Positions 19,684 to 30,375 of a stretch of DNA of 64,000 bases are shown here, in pieces (within the stretch, counting starts at the first letter, position 1; each line of letters opens with the position of its first letter). The DNA is from Acanthosepion esculentum (Eukaryota > Mollusca > Cephalopoda > Sepiida > Sepiidae). A program made the position numbers and the translations under genes. The DNA lies in the NCBI GenBank assembly GCA_964036315.1, contig OZ038508.1:48515524-48579523 (forward strand), read 5' to 3'. Under the pieces are notes generated by a model. It saw only the letters and a list, made by a program, of their open reading frames with translations. It made no database searches and was not told the DNA's origin.

Positions 19684-21045
19684 CATTGACAAGATCACAG
19701 AAATGATAAATGAAATCTACAACAGTGAGGATATACCAGAAGATCTCAGCAGATCCATTTTTAAAGCACTACCTAAGAAACCAGGTACAAACGAATGTGA
19801 GCTATACAGAACAATCAGCCTAATGAGCCACAAAACTCATCATCCGTATTCTGATGAATAGAGCGCGCAGCAGAATCGGGCCAGTAATAAGACAAAAATA
19901 TTGCGGGTTTGTTAAAGACACCGGAACAAGGAAAGCGATATTCTTGCTTAGAATGTTATCAGAAAGAGCAATACAAATGCAGAAGGGCGGGAATCTATGT
20001 TTTATGGACTACGCAAAGGCGTTCGACAAATTACACCACAAGGATCTGCTGGAGTTGCTCAGCAACCTTGATATATTCTTGAAAGTTATCAGAATAATCA
20101 AGAACCTATACTGGCAGCAAACAGCATGCATGCGCATAGGGAACGAGTCCAGCGAATATACAAAAATAGAAAGAGGCGTAAAGGAAGGATGTGTCTTCTC
20201 ACCTGATTTATTCAGCCTATACAGCGAGGTAATTCTGAGAGACTTGCGGATCCTACCGGGATTCAGCATTGGCGTCCACAATCTTGACAACATAAGATAC
20301 GTAGATGACACAGTACTGATAGCAGGTACGGAAAAGAAACTACAAAACCTCCTACAGAATTAAGCGAGGGAACGCGAGAAGGGACTAACCATAATTTACA
20401 AGAAGACAGAATGCATGGTAATCAGTAAAAGGATGAACCCAAAATGAGGTTTGCAGATCGTGGACACTAGAATCAAGCATGTGCAGAGTTTAAATACCTG
20501 GGAAGTGTTTTGACGGAGGACGACAGGTGCCACGCTGAGATCCGATGACGAATTAGGATGGCCAAGGATGCATTACAAAAGCTGGGCAGATTACTGCGAG
20601 ACGGGAGGAGTTATTTGGTGATAAAGAAAAGAGTACTGAGCTGCTACGTGACATCTGTTCTCCTATACGGCAGCGAATGTTGGACAATCTCCTTAAAGAT
20701 GAAGACGAGACTCGAAGTAGCGTAAACGTGGTTCTACAGAAGGATGCTAAGGACACGCGTGTGAGCAACAATCAGTTCTCGGAGAGGATGCAAACAAGAA
20801 CGAAGCTTATACTTAACATAAGGCAGCGGCAGATTAAATTTCTGGGATACGTAATGAGAATAGAGGGCCTAGAGAATCTGATACTCACATGTCGAATAGA
20901 GGGAAAAAGAGACAAGGGCGGGTTGATGGCAGAACGTGGTCTGGGCGAGTTGGTAGAGGCACAGAACATTGAGAGCTACAAGGGACGGGGTAAGTGCAGA
21001 ACCATAATCGCCTACGCCCTGAAGGGACATGGTACTTAAAAAGAA
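19684..21045 (+). pseudogene. LINE family A reverse transcriptase, several frameshifts
   Basis: Non-LTR reverse transcriptase. 19684-19850 reads EMINEIYNSEDIPEDL and ALPKKPGTNECELYRTISLM (fingers). The 19854-20363 frame holds FMDYAKAFDKLHH (motif A), RGVKEGCVFSPDLFSLY (motif B) and IRYVDDTVLIAG (motif C, YVDD). 20470-20690 reads YLGSVLTEDDRCHAEI and KRVLSCYVTSVLLYGSEC. 20677-21039 holds RQRQIKFLGYVMRIEGLENL and ends in IAYALKGHGT, the family C-terminus. Catalytic Asp residues remain, but at least three frame breaks inactivate it. No endonuclease part is attached: it starts within RT at 19684. Confidence 0.92.
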
Positions 21046-21660
21046 AATGAATTATTTTCTCCTTATCTCAGTAGGAGTAGATAGGTTCGCCTATTGTCCG
21101 GTTTACACTACTCACAGGTCTTTTGAACAGGAGTAGACGCTTGCTCACTTCGTCCTGTTAAGATTTCCTTTCTGGTTCCTTCTAAAGTCTACTTCAAAAA
21201 TACACTTCTAACGTCTCTTCTCCTATCTTTTGAACAAGAGTAGAGGTTTATGTCTTGTTTCCTATTTATGATTCTGTTTCCCGTACCGTCTAAGGCTTAC
21301 TTCTACATCTATACTTCTGACATCTCCACCTTTACTCTGAACTGTTATTCACTAATTATGCTTTCCCTCTTATAATAGGAGTAAATAAGTTCGCCTGCTA
21401 TCTGGTTTACACTTCTCCCAGGTCTTTGGAACAGGAGTAGAGGTTTATAATTTGTGTCCTGTTTAGAAGTGGTTTTCGCCTATTGTCAACTTTACAATAC
21501 TCCCAGGTCTTTTGAACAGGAGTAAACGTTTATCTCTTGCGGCCTGTTTAGGAGTGGGTTTCTGGGTCCTCCTTAAATCTATTTCAACTCTATACTTCTA
21601 ATGCTCCTGCTTTCTTACTCTAATCCATTTCCACAGAGTGACCCTCTACCTTGAGCTGCT
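21045..21660. repeat. Irregular direct repeats after LINE family A
   Basis: Blocks such as CAGGTCTTTTGAACAGGAGT recur at about 21117, 21225 (diverged), 21417 and 21503 with spacings of 85-190 bp, between pyrimidine-rich pieces. This may be a degenerate minisatellite in the LINE 3' UTR; it directly follows the GHGT terminus. Confidence 0.6.
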
Positions 21661-21695
21661 CTTGGGCTTTGTATTTAGTGAACATTCGAAGAAAA

Positions 21696-21697
<2 letters not shown>

Positions 21698-21775
<78 letters not shown>
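21698..21775. repeat. (TA)n microsatellite
   Basis: Pure TA tract. Confidence 0.95.
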
Positions 21776-21777
<2 letters not shown>

Positions 21778-21953
21778 AAGTGTGGAATTGGTATATACGG
21801 AGTAAATTGCAATAACCAACAATTATTATTCTTTAAAGCGTGCTCAATACAGAGTAGAGCAGATATAATCATTTATTTGAATATTATAACATAAATATGT
21901 TATATATATTCAAATATTATAACATAAATATGTTATATATATTCAAATAAATG

Positions 21954-21960
<7 letters not shown>
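21776..21960. repeat. Ribozyme-element fragment with AT-rich palindrome
   Basis: GCGTGCTCAATACAGAGTAG (21841) matches the box of the 15003 arm. 21864-21960 is a palindrome built of ATAACATAAATATGTTAT units and runs into the next TA tract. Confidence 0.6.
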
Positions 21961-22026
<66 letters not shown>

Positions 22027-22042
22027 ATATGTATATATATAT
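21955..22042. repeat. (TA)n microsatellite
   Basis: TA with GTATGTA interruptions at the right end. Confidence 0.95.
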
Positions 22043-22078
22043 TTCTCTAGTTCACTGCTACCAGCAAGCAGAAAATTA

Positions 22079-22123
22079 TTTTCTCCTGATGATGGCCATG
22101 TTCGTCGAAACTAGTCGAGGAAA
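22079..22123 (+). ncRNA. Candidate hammerhead ribozyme with weak stem II
   Basis: Stem I UUUUCUC (22079-22085) pairs with GAGGAAA (22117-22123), 7 bp with one G-U. Core CUGAUGA (22086-22092) is followed by an extra U and GGC-CAUGUUC-GUC as a 3-bp stem II, then GAA, stem III AC-UA-GU and C17 at 22116. Core and cleavage nucleotides are right, but the inserted base before stem II and its weakness make activity doubtful. Flanked by (TA)n on both sides. Confidence 0.55.
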
Positions 22124-22212
22124 CTAAATAAAATAATAATAAAAACGAAGGAATATTAATATAGAACCCAGTGTGTCTGAAGATATTAATTTTTTTTATA
22201 TTTTTTATTGTT

Positions 22213-22214
<2 letters not shown>

Positions 22215-22306
<92 letters not shown>
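22215..22306. repeat. (TA)n microsatellite
   Basis: 92-bp TA tract. Confidence 0.95.
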
Positions 22307-22309
<3 letters not shown>

Positions 22310-22755
22310 TAGAATGAATCAAATCGTTGTTGTTTTAGCACTGTTTGTGCGTATTTCGTGGTGACTTCTAAAAGAAATCATTTATTTTTACGACAATCTG
22401 AAATTTTTCATCGAACATTTGATGAAACGAGAAATGCAGATAATTGAACCTTTGATTGGGTATCAAATACTTCAATTCTCTTCTGTCGCCCTCCCCCACC
22501 TCTTCACCAAATATATAAAATAAAACGGAGAATTCACAGCTGTCAACATTTTTCAAATAACTATCCGACGTTGTTTGGAATTTCTCTTCCACAAGACTGA
22601 CTCCAGAAATCACTCCGTGTTCTTCTATTTTCGCAGTTCCTCTTCACAAAGAACAACACAAATGGACCGTAAAACATTCAAAGACGTTAATGTCTCCAAT
22701 CCACCCCGCCCCGAAATACATATATGCGCGTCTTTTATTACTATTTCTATTTTAG

Positions 22756-22950
22756 GCAGCATAAATCTGAGTTTTGAGAAAATATATTTATTAAGAGGAG
22801 ACAAGAATAACCGACCGAGTGATATCACGTATTTTTATTGGTCAATTAGCGAAATATTACCTCCTGGGATTGATGCTACCTTTCTCGATAAGGTGTCACA
22901 AGAAAATAGGTTTCTTTTTTTTCCCAAGACTATTGTTCTTCATATATAAA
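22756..22950 (+). CDS. Candidate host exon, hemopexin-repeat-like
   Basis: A good splice-acceptor context (pyrimidine-rich stretch then TTTTAG at 22750-22755) precedes an open frame reading INLSFEKIYLLRGDK, SISEILPPGIDATF and NRFLFF. Hemopexin repeats (matrix metalloproteinases, vitronectin-like proteins) follow the pattern FKGDKYW...YP.SI...PG.P..IDAAF....YFF, which this matches loosely at aligned positions. AAG/GTGTCA near 22891 could be a donor; otherwise the frame runs to a stop at 22948. It may be an isolated or decayed exon, as no neighbouring hemopexin exon was seen. Confidence 0.35.
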
Positions 22951-23460
22951 ACTAGTTCTCTTTACTCCTCTCATAATTGTAAGTTTCATCAGCTCGGTAA
23001 TGTTAAATTAGAAGTTAATTTAAAAAGAAATGACGTACAATCTGCTGTTAAGTAGGCAGAGAATGGTTTGTAAACGCTTCCAAAACAAAGCTGCTCTCGT
23101 TTAAATCATCTGAGATAACGTTTGTCTTGTCTTCCTCCAGCATGGCCGATGCTAACCTTCAGTAGTGGGGTTCATTGCGCCATCTTGGGTTAATGTTTTC
23201 TGATGACATGAAGTGGAAAATTAATATTGGATCAATGCTCAAGAAATTGGTAATGTGATATTCTCTCACAAAAAAAAAAATATCGATAGAATTCAAAATA
23301 TTTTTTTGAATTTAAATAACCCACAGAATGTTGGTAAGCCGTAAAAAAACACAAATAAATTATTTTACCAAATTAAGCGACGGTTGCTTCATAAGGACAT
23401 TTTTTCAATTATTGCAACCCAACGTTGATTTAACACTCATTCTAGAGTCTATAACAACTA
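22951..23460. other. No firm feature
   Basis: Low-complexity A/T runs. A stretch near 23160-23345 ends with AACCCACAGAATGTTGGTAA, which looks like the tail of the 5S-type SINE body, but is too diverged to call. Confidence 0.3.
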
Positions 23461-23464
23461 CACA

Positions 23465-24210
23465 CTGAATTCACACTATTTACATTATTCGGACTATTGT
23501 CCTCATCTTTGTCGCCATATTTATTACAACTTTTCAGCCGTTGTACGCTCCGGCCTTCTTCAGGTGGTTGGAATGTCGAACTGAATCCTTTATTTTGCTC
23601 ACTGGGGTAGACTGTTCTAGTTCCATGTGCCATGTTTAATGGATGCTTATCCACTATGCTATGTGTCCTCGAGGACATATGGCACAGTGGATAAAAGCGT
23701 TAGTTAGATCCAGTGACAGGACCCAAAGAGTGTGAGTTCAGTACCCGGCTAAGGCAGTGGAGAACTTTCAGAGGGAAATTAACAGGAGATAACTGATAAC
23801 TGACATCCATTAAACATGAAACGTGGAACGAGAACAGTCTACCCCAGTTAGCGAAAGAAAGGGTTCAGTTCGACAATCCAACCACCTGAAGAAGGTCGGA
23901 GTGTACAACGACCGAAATGTTGTAATACATATGGCGACAAAGATGAGGACAACAGTCCAAATAATGTAAATAATGTACATAATACCTAATCTCAGAAATA
24001 TAGACAGTTACTGAAGGATCGGATAAATATGGCGAAAAAGATGAGGACAATAGTCCGAATAATGTAAATAATGTACATAATACCTCATCACAGAAATATC
24101 GACAGATACTGAAGGATCGGATAAATATGGTGAAAAAGATGAGGACAATAGTCCGAATAATGTAAATAATGTACATAATACCTCATCTCAGAAATATAGA
24201 CAGACACTGA
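23465..24210 (+). mobile_element. Fold-back tRNA-like element with hammerhead-like ends, plus 99-bp tandem copies
   Basis: The left end (23470-23600) is the inverted form of the right end (23870-23990). Both carry GAAGAAGGCCGGAG or its complement and the ACAATAGTCCGAATAATGT block. Between them lies a tRNA-like module with a perfect A-box TGGCACAGTGG (23690) and a B-box-like GAGTTCAGTACC (23734). After the right end, a 99-bp unit with AAGATGAGGAC is repeated three times (starts near 23939, 24038, 24137). Stem II of the core is conserved (GGCCG with CGGCC in relatives), but no stem I partner is visible. Confidence 0.75.
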
Positions 24211-24539
24211 ATTCACTCGAATATTTCAATAATTGAAAAGAAAATGCCATCCACGTTTTGTGTTTACAAATTTTATTTGAATAGGTAAATACATAATCAC
24301 TTTATGATCTTCACCAGGAGCTTAAAAGTATACTAAAAACATTGTTAATAATGGCGAACCACATTTTTCGTTTTCATATTTGACATATCATGATTCTTAG
24401 GAAAGATAGTGCAGGGGTTCTCATTTGCTCTCTGTAGGTTTTCAGTTCAAAGTTGACATTTTTACTAGGCTCTTATATAAAATACATGTAAAACCGTTTG
24501 TTTTTATATTTTAATTTAATACTTATTATTTATTAACAG

Positions 24540-24800
24540 TCCTGATGGATCATTCAACAAGACGTTACATTCATCGTTAACAAACTCCTGCCAACGATTC
24601 ACTGTTTAATGCCTCGATAATAGAAATCACTAAGGTTTGAAACATTCATCCAGCCACGTTTTAAGCTCCACATCGTTGTTGAACGAAACACCCCTTAATT
24701 TTTTAGAAAGTTGGTTGTCTGAAGATTTGCAGCAGAAATTCCCAATCGAGCTCTTTAATTGCATATTTATTCATATCAGAGACGTGGGTCGAGCATTGCC
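24540..24800 (-). pseudogene. Mariner-like transposase C-terminal relic
   Basis: On the minus strand: AIKELDWEFLL, then GVSFNNDVELKTWLDECF, DFYYRGIKQ and NRWQEFVNDE in shifting frames. This follows the mariner C-terminal pattern (ELGWEVL...F.sD.EvK.w...fF..GI..L..RW..cv). The segment that should hold the third catalytic Asp (SPDLAPSD) is deleted between DWEFLL and the next block. No TIRs were recognised. Confidence 0.55.
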
Positions 24801-25007
24801 AAAATTCTGCATCGGTACTTATGTCTTTCCAAATGAATTCCCTCTTTTAACCTTTTACTTTTTGCACCATACTAATTATCATAGACCGTTTAGTTGTTTT
24901 GAACCACTTCCTCTCTGTGCACAGTACAAATAGCTCAAGAGGTTTTGACCTGTTTTTGGCGTTGAGTAAAAGCAAAGAGAAAACGTCGAACATGCTCATT
25001 CTCTACT

Positions 25008-25190
25008 ATTTCCATTATTCGGACTATTGTCCCCATCTTTGTCGCCATATTTATTACAACGTTTCGGCCGTTGTACGCTCCGGTCTTCTTCATGTGATTG
25101 TAATAAATATGGTGACAAAGATGAGAACAATAGTCCGAATAATGTAAATAGTGTACATAATTCCTCGTCTCAGAAATACAGACAGATGCT
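25008..25190. repeat. Fold-back end of the hammerhead-like tRNA element (truncated)
   Basis: ATTCGGACTATTGTCC (25018) and its complement near 25122-25140 form an inverted repeat whose left arm keeps the ACGTTTCGGCCGTTGTACG core. The tRNA-like middle is missing, so the two ends are nearly back to back. Confidence 0.7.
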
Positions 25191-25387
25191 CATTCTCGTT
25201 TGCTTGGCATTTCTCTCACAAAGGGATGTCTAATCTGAAATAAAAAAATTCAATAACATTAGACAAAAGTATCACATGATGACTAGACTTACTAAGAAGC
25301 TAAAACATTCTACGAAAGATTATTCCTCGTCATCATTCCCAGAACAACAGAAAAAACGAAAGAATATATGTAACAATCTAACACCAG

Positions 25388-26228
25388 ACTGGAAACATGC
25401 CATACGTGGGGAGAGAAAAAGTAAATCCAGACATTTCCAGAGACCAACCGGTTCGCTACATTCACTTACGAGCAAATAACCTTGGAAATGGTATAAATCA
25501 ACTCCCCAACCATAGGTTAAATAGTATCTAGAAACATGCCATACGTGGGGAGAGAAAAAGTAAATCCAGCCATTTGCAGAGACCAACCGGTTCGCTACAT
25601 TCACTTACGAGCAAATAACCTTGGAAATGGTATAAATCAACTCCCCAACCATAGGTTAAATAGTATCTGGAAACATGCCATACGTGGGGAGAGAAAAAGT
25701 AAATCCAGCCATTTGCAGAGACCAACCGGTTCGCTACATTCACTTACGAGCAAATAACCTTGGAAATGGTATAAATCAACTCACCAACCATAGGTTAAAT
25801 AGTATCTGGAAACATGCCATACGTGGGGAGAGAAAAAGTAAATCCAGCCATTTGCAGAGACCAACCGGTTCGCTACATTCACTTACGAGCAAATAACCTT
25901 GGAAATGGTATAAATCAACTCCCCAACCACAGGTTAAATAGTATCTGGAAACATGCCATACGTGGGGAGAGAAAAAGTAAATCCAGCCATTTGCAGAGAC
26001 CAACCGGTTCGCTACATTCACTTACGAGCAAATAACCTTGGAAATGGTATAAATCAACTCCCCAACCACAGGTTAAATAGTATCTGGAAACATGCCATAC
26101 GTGGGGAGAGAAAAAGTAAATCCAGCCATTTGCAGAGACCAACCGGTTCGCTACATTCACTTACGAGCAAATAACCTTGGAAATGGTATAAATCAACTCC
26201 CCAACCATAGGTTAAATAGTATCTGGAA
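25388..26228 (+). repeat. 139-bp tandem repeat, six copies
   Basis: Unit begins CTGGAAACATGCCATACGTG and includes CCAACCGGTTCGCTACATTC. Copies differ by only a few substitutions, so the array is young or homogenised. Unit length 139 is not a multiple of 3, and the 73-codon frames in it stop in every unit, so it is not coding. Both borders lie in unrelated AT-rich DNA. Confidence 0.95.
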
Positions 26229-26429
26229 AAGATCTTTCATGAGATAATCCCTATCGAAAAAGTAAAAAAAAAAGGGAAGAATTATTCTTACGATCCAAAA
26301 TACGTTTCAGCTTTAACTAACATACAAACTGTTTAGAAACCATAAAAATATCAATTAATCTATTACAAAACATAAATACGGAAAGGAGAGTAACGGCGAC
26401 ATCGTAATTTTAATTTTGAAATGGATTCT

Positions 26430-26760
26430 TTTGTTTTGCATCATATCTATATCAGTCGGTTACTTAATGCCGACAAGATTTTTTAGGATAGGCTCGTATG
26501 AATAAAATATGTATTAATTTTTTTCAAAGATGTTTTGCTGGTATTTTTAATGTAAAAATCTATTTTATAGTGTTTTACCCTCACTTTGGCTGTTACCTAT
26601 TTGCCTATAACTGAAACCCTAACAGGTGCTACCACCCGGGTCAGGATAAACCTGGGAACAACACCAATTAAGAGGTGGTTCTACGCTCCTCAAAACCACT
26701 TGATCAGCCGCTTTGCTACCGGGTGTAGTTTATCGTCATACCCAGGACACTTGTCTTTGA
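26430..26760 (+). repeat. Dispersed repeat D, near-complete, array collapsed
   Basis: Head block CGGTTACTTAATGCCGACAA (about 26457) is followed by a single TTTTGCTGGTATTTT unit and then the tail GGTGCTACCACCCGGGTCAG and GTAGTTTATCGTCATACCCA. Order head - short tandem unit - tail is the same as at 59690-60390. Compare the long arrays at 1905 and 38090. Confidence 0.65.
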
Positions 26761-27690
26761 ATTAGAATTACAGATTTTACTTTCTATGCTAATAAAATAT
26801 GCACACATCGTCTGGATCGATAGAGTTTTGAATTAATGTGGATTTTTTAAATATAACAGTGTTTATTGATATATTTATTAAGTGCTACTGGTAAATGATC
26901 AAACTGCCATTTCTTTAAAACTATACAGAATAAGTGGCACGTGTTTATTAACTGCGAAACGAAAATCAAATATGTGGAAGAAATTGAGCTTTGATGTTGC
27001 AACTTAACATCACGCAATCCGTTGTTGCAAATTCGACACAGTTCGCGACTATGTAATGGAAAAATCTCCCACCAGACGTCGTATTCTCCATTTCCGTTCT
27101 ATCGTTAGTTTCGCGCCATTCGACAACATTAGTTTGGTTAGAAATTCTAAAACAATTCAATTTTTTTTTTCATTTTCGTTGTTAAACTTGACGCTGTCGT
27201 TTGTTTTGATTCTGATTTCTGATGTGTTCTGAATGGAAACTTTACATCGTTCTATTGCGAGTCAAACTTCTTTAAATGTTGACGTTTTGTCCGCAAACGT
27301 ATGTCTTAAAGATGGAGGATGAAAAGTTGGCCTTTCGCCGTATTATACCCTCGAAGTTTCGGAAATGAGTCAACATCAGAACAACAACAAAAATATTCAG
27401 AAGCTTTATTTATCTACCAATTCCCTCAGTTTAGTGAAAAGATGAAAGTGCTTCGGTAAAGTTGGAGTGACTGGGAATAGGAATCCCGTATACATTTAAA
27501 AGGAAATGAAAACAAATACTACACCTTGATTCTCGATCAAAAACCGGGAAGCGTTTGATTTTTATTTATCCCAGTTCCCGTATGTGATAGGATGTGATGA
27601 GGTCATAATTAATGAGGGTGCCCATACGTATGGATATAGGCCAAGTAGAGAAATTACCCAGTGCCCGCCACCAATGTCATCAACTATCTC
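26760..27690. other. No recognisable feature
   Basis: No conserved frame, transposon end or RNA gene seen. Confidence 0.4.
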
Positions 27691-27694
27691 CTTT

Positions 27695-28135
27695 TAATCA
27701 GTTCGCTGAAAGTAACGTAATAAAGCCACTAACGCAACGGCTTAATGAGTGTGAATGAAAATGAGAAAAAAGAAAAGCATTAATAAAGAGAGAATAACAA
27801 GAATTCAGAAGACAGAACATAACGAATGACACCGCATATAAATTTTGAACGGGGAAGTATACTGGAAAACCAGAAGCTGAACATGAGTTCCACAACTGAC
27901 GGTTGTGAGTGAAGAAAATTATTAACATAGAACTTAAGGTTACATCTAGCATTTTCATCTGTAAAACGGTGAGACCTAACTTCCAGTCTAGTAATACGCT
28001 TAAGTCAGTGAGGTATAAAAAAAAGGGAACGCTCATCAGAAAAATTATCATCAAAATATTTATAGAAAACTCACGGAGAAGCTATGTTACGGCAGTGGGG
28101 AAACTGCCAGAAGCCGATATGCCACATACGTGAAA
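27695..28135 (-). mobile_element. Diverged LINE family B 3' part
   Basis: The minus strand reads LEVRSHRFTDENARCNLKFY-like blocks at positions equivalent to the family C-terminus (RSHRFTVETVKCRRLFY), with the usual upstream KYF-N-SDE motif. Overall strongly diverged, so an old copy or a subfamily. Confidence 0.55.
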
Positions 28136-28339
28136 TAATATATTCACTATCTCTTCTTCTTTAGCGCAATAAGGAAAGTGCTACGTAGGGTTGGAATCCC
28201 TGGGGCCCTGTTTCTTTCACAGCTTAGAGAAAAAGGGATGGTACATTTTTGATACCAGACGAATATCGGGAACTATGCCCTCTGATTCGTTTTATTTTAA
28301 CCCGATGAATTTTGAAAGAGAAAAAGACCAGCATTATTA

Positions 28340-29030
28340 TGGCCATGTTTAGACGTTTCTTTCAATCTAATACTGTAACGGGTCAATAGCACAACATTCG
28401 ACGTCCTTATCGTGATGAACGGCTCTTCTGTTAGGGAGATCCGTGCCTTCAGTGTCTATTGCGACTCATGATGAAGCCTCATCTCAAGTGGAACTCGTCC
28501 ATACGATCCATCGCTAAAGATACTGGAAGAATTGTATCATTCTAGTAGGTCCTTAACTCCCCTGTTACTCTCTGCATTTGCAATAGCCGGAAAAGGCCGA
28601 CAATGGAGTAATGCTGCCTTACACGGCTTGGAGCTGCCCAGTCTTCACTTTTTGTTGCCTCGTTCTTGTTAGAGAGGTAGTATTTTCCAATTTAACACCA
28701 CTTTCTCATAGACGAAACATGGCGTGTCTCTCGCTGCCCTATCTGTATTATCATGGAAAGTGTTCAAACGTACTACATTCCTTAGTTCCACCAGTTCTAA
28801 CCTTAACTTCTAAGACCCCCAGACTATCCAGATTCTAGTGAAACGCCCTCATTCCCTACGTATTTCACTGGTGAGGGATAATTTTCACTCGACCAGCTTT
28901 TTTCACGAAGCTCTACTATGTGTAACTGACGCCTAGGGGGACGCTTTCCTCGATCACGACAACCTTAACCATTTCAAGTCTAGAGTTAACCGTTATCTTC
29001 TCCAAATACTGCTATAAACTATGCCTCTTA
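28340..29030 (+). mobile_element. Diverged LINE family B 3' part
   Basis: Reads MKPHLKWNSSIRSIAKDTGR (family: LRWNKYIESVASSTAR), then MACLSLPYLYYHGKCSNVLH (family: VASLCLFYKYFHGNCSDELL) and a C-terminal LNHFKSRVNRYL-like end near 28985. Several frameshifts. Same subfamily as 41837-42535 and 31250-31450. Confidence 0.65.
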
Positions 29031-29430
29031 CTCTGTAATATATTACCTAGAGTAACTGTTGCTTCCTTTTACAATATTGTGAAAAGAAAAGTTCTTCAAA
29101 TGAAGCAATCTAAATATTTCTTTTACCTGATTCACCACATTATTTAATTTAAATAATTCTACTTTTCCTCGTCAATAGCAACTTTTTTTCTCATTTATTT
29201 ATTTTTTTTTTTTTTTAAATATTAACGACCACTTAATTCTAACTACCAAAAAACAGTTGAATGTTTGTTAAGTGTATAGAATTTTCCTTACAAATATGTA
29301 ATAAAATTAAAGTTATGGATTGACTGTTTTTTCGGCTTATCAATCTTTTGCATTTATTTAAAGTCAGAAACTATTTTTAGACTGTAAGAATATTTTTGTC
29401 TTGTAATATTGTCAGTCTTACTTGCCATAA
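29030..29430. other. No recognisable feature
   Basis: AT-rich. The piece at 29325-29400 may be an inverted tail of the 5S SINE body. Confidence 0.3.
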
Positions 29431-29432
29431 TT

Positions 29433-29790
29433 ACAACGTTTCGGCCGTTGTATACTCAGGCCTTCTTTAGGTGATTGTCCTCAAGGAGACATGGCCCACG
29501 GAATAAAGACGTTGGTTAGATCCATTGACTAGACCCAACTAATTGTGAGTTCAATACCATCCCCAGCAGTGGTGAACCAGAACTTGGAGAGTGGAGTTAA
29601 AGGGAAATAACTGAGACACAACACAGTAGAATGAGAATAATCTACCCATGTGGACGAAATAAAAGGTTCGGTTCTAAATTCCAATCAGCTGAAGAAGTCT
29701 GGAGCGTACAACGACCGAAACGTTTGTTATATGGCAATGAAAATGAGGATAACATTCCGAAAAATGTAAATAATGCAAGTAATCATATCC
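29433..29790 (+). mobile_element. Fold-back tRNA-like element with hammerhead-like ends
   Basis: Left end, inverted: ACGTTTCGGCCGTTGTA with CCTTCTTTAGG. Middle: tRNA-like module with ACATGGCCCACGGAATAAAG (A-box region) and GAGTTCAATACC (B-box-like). Right end: CTGAAGAAGTCTGGAGCG ... CGACCGAAACG. Same plan as 23465 and 45035. Confidence 0.75.
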
Positions 29791-29811
29791 AAGCATTCAG
29801 CATTTGATATT

Positions 29812-29900
29812 CCCACACATCTTGGTACTGACCAGGCTCGACGTTGCTTACCTTCGGTGATCGTGTGGGACCTGGTGTTTCAACAATAAGCCTAGAAGAT
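29812..29900 (-). rRNA. 5S rRNA-derived sequence (truncated pseudogene)
   Basis: The complement reads GTTGAAACACCAGG, CACGATCACCGAAGGTAAGC, AACGTCGAGCCTGGTCAGTA. This is close to animal 5S rRNA from about nucleotide 15 to 90 and is less diverged than the copy at 6889. The 3' third, including box C, is not recognisable. Confidence 0.85.
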
Positions 29901-30375
29901 ATAAGTTTCAACGTAAGTCCAGAAGATATGGATTTCCAAAACATAACAGAAGGATCATTCTTTAAATCATATACACACTCTAAAATGAAAATATAATCTT
30001 TGTTTTTACACTTTTAGCTAAATTACGACATGTTTTTACAATATGACTGACGTTGTTGTAACAATGAATACATATGGATTACAAATATCTTTATTTGCTT
30101 TAAGATGTTTTTCGTTAAACCCACGGCACAATTATAACTTTTAATTATTTAATAATTTACTCTTCTCAAATCTCAAATGGAATTCATATACCAAATCTAT
30201 TGTTAAACTGTCAGTTAATTGTACCATCCAGTCAATATCTGACTCAATCTGCTATACTCTTTCTTTTTTAAGAGGTAGATCAGATAGACAAATAGCTGAT
30301 GAGCTATATTCCTTAGCCCCGCGAGCTATGGCCCTTACTCTTGTGGCCTCACCAGAACACGTAGAAAAGAATGAA

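Noticed and set aside
25388..26228. Regular repeats resembling a CRISPR array
   Set aside because: The full 139-bp unit is repeated without unique spacers, and the genome is animal.
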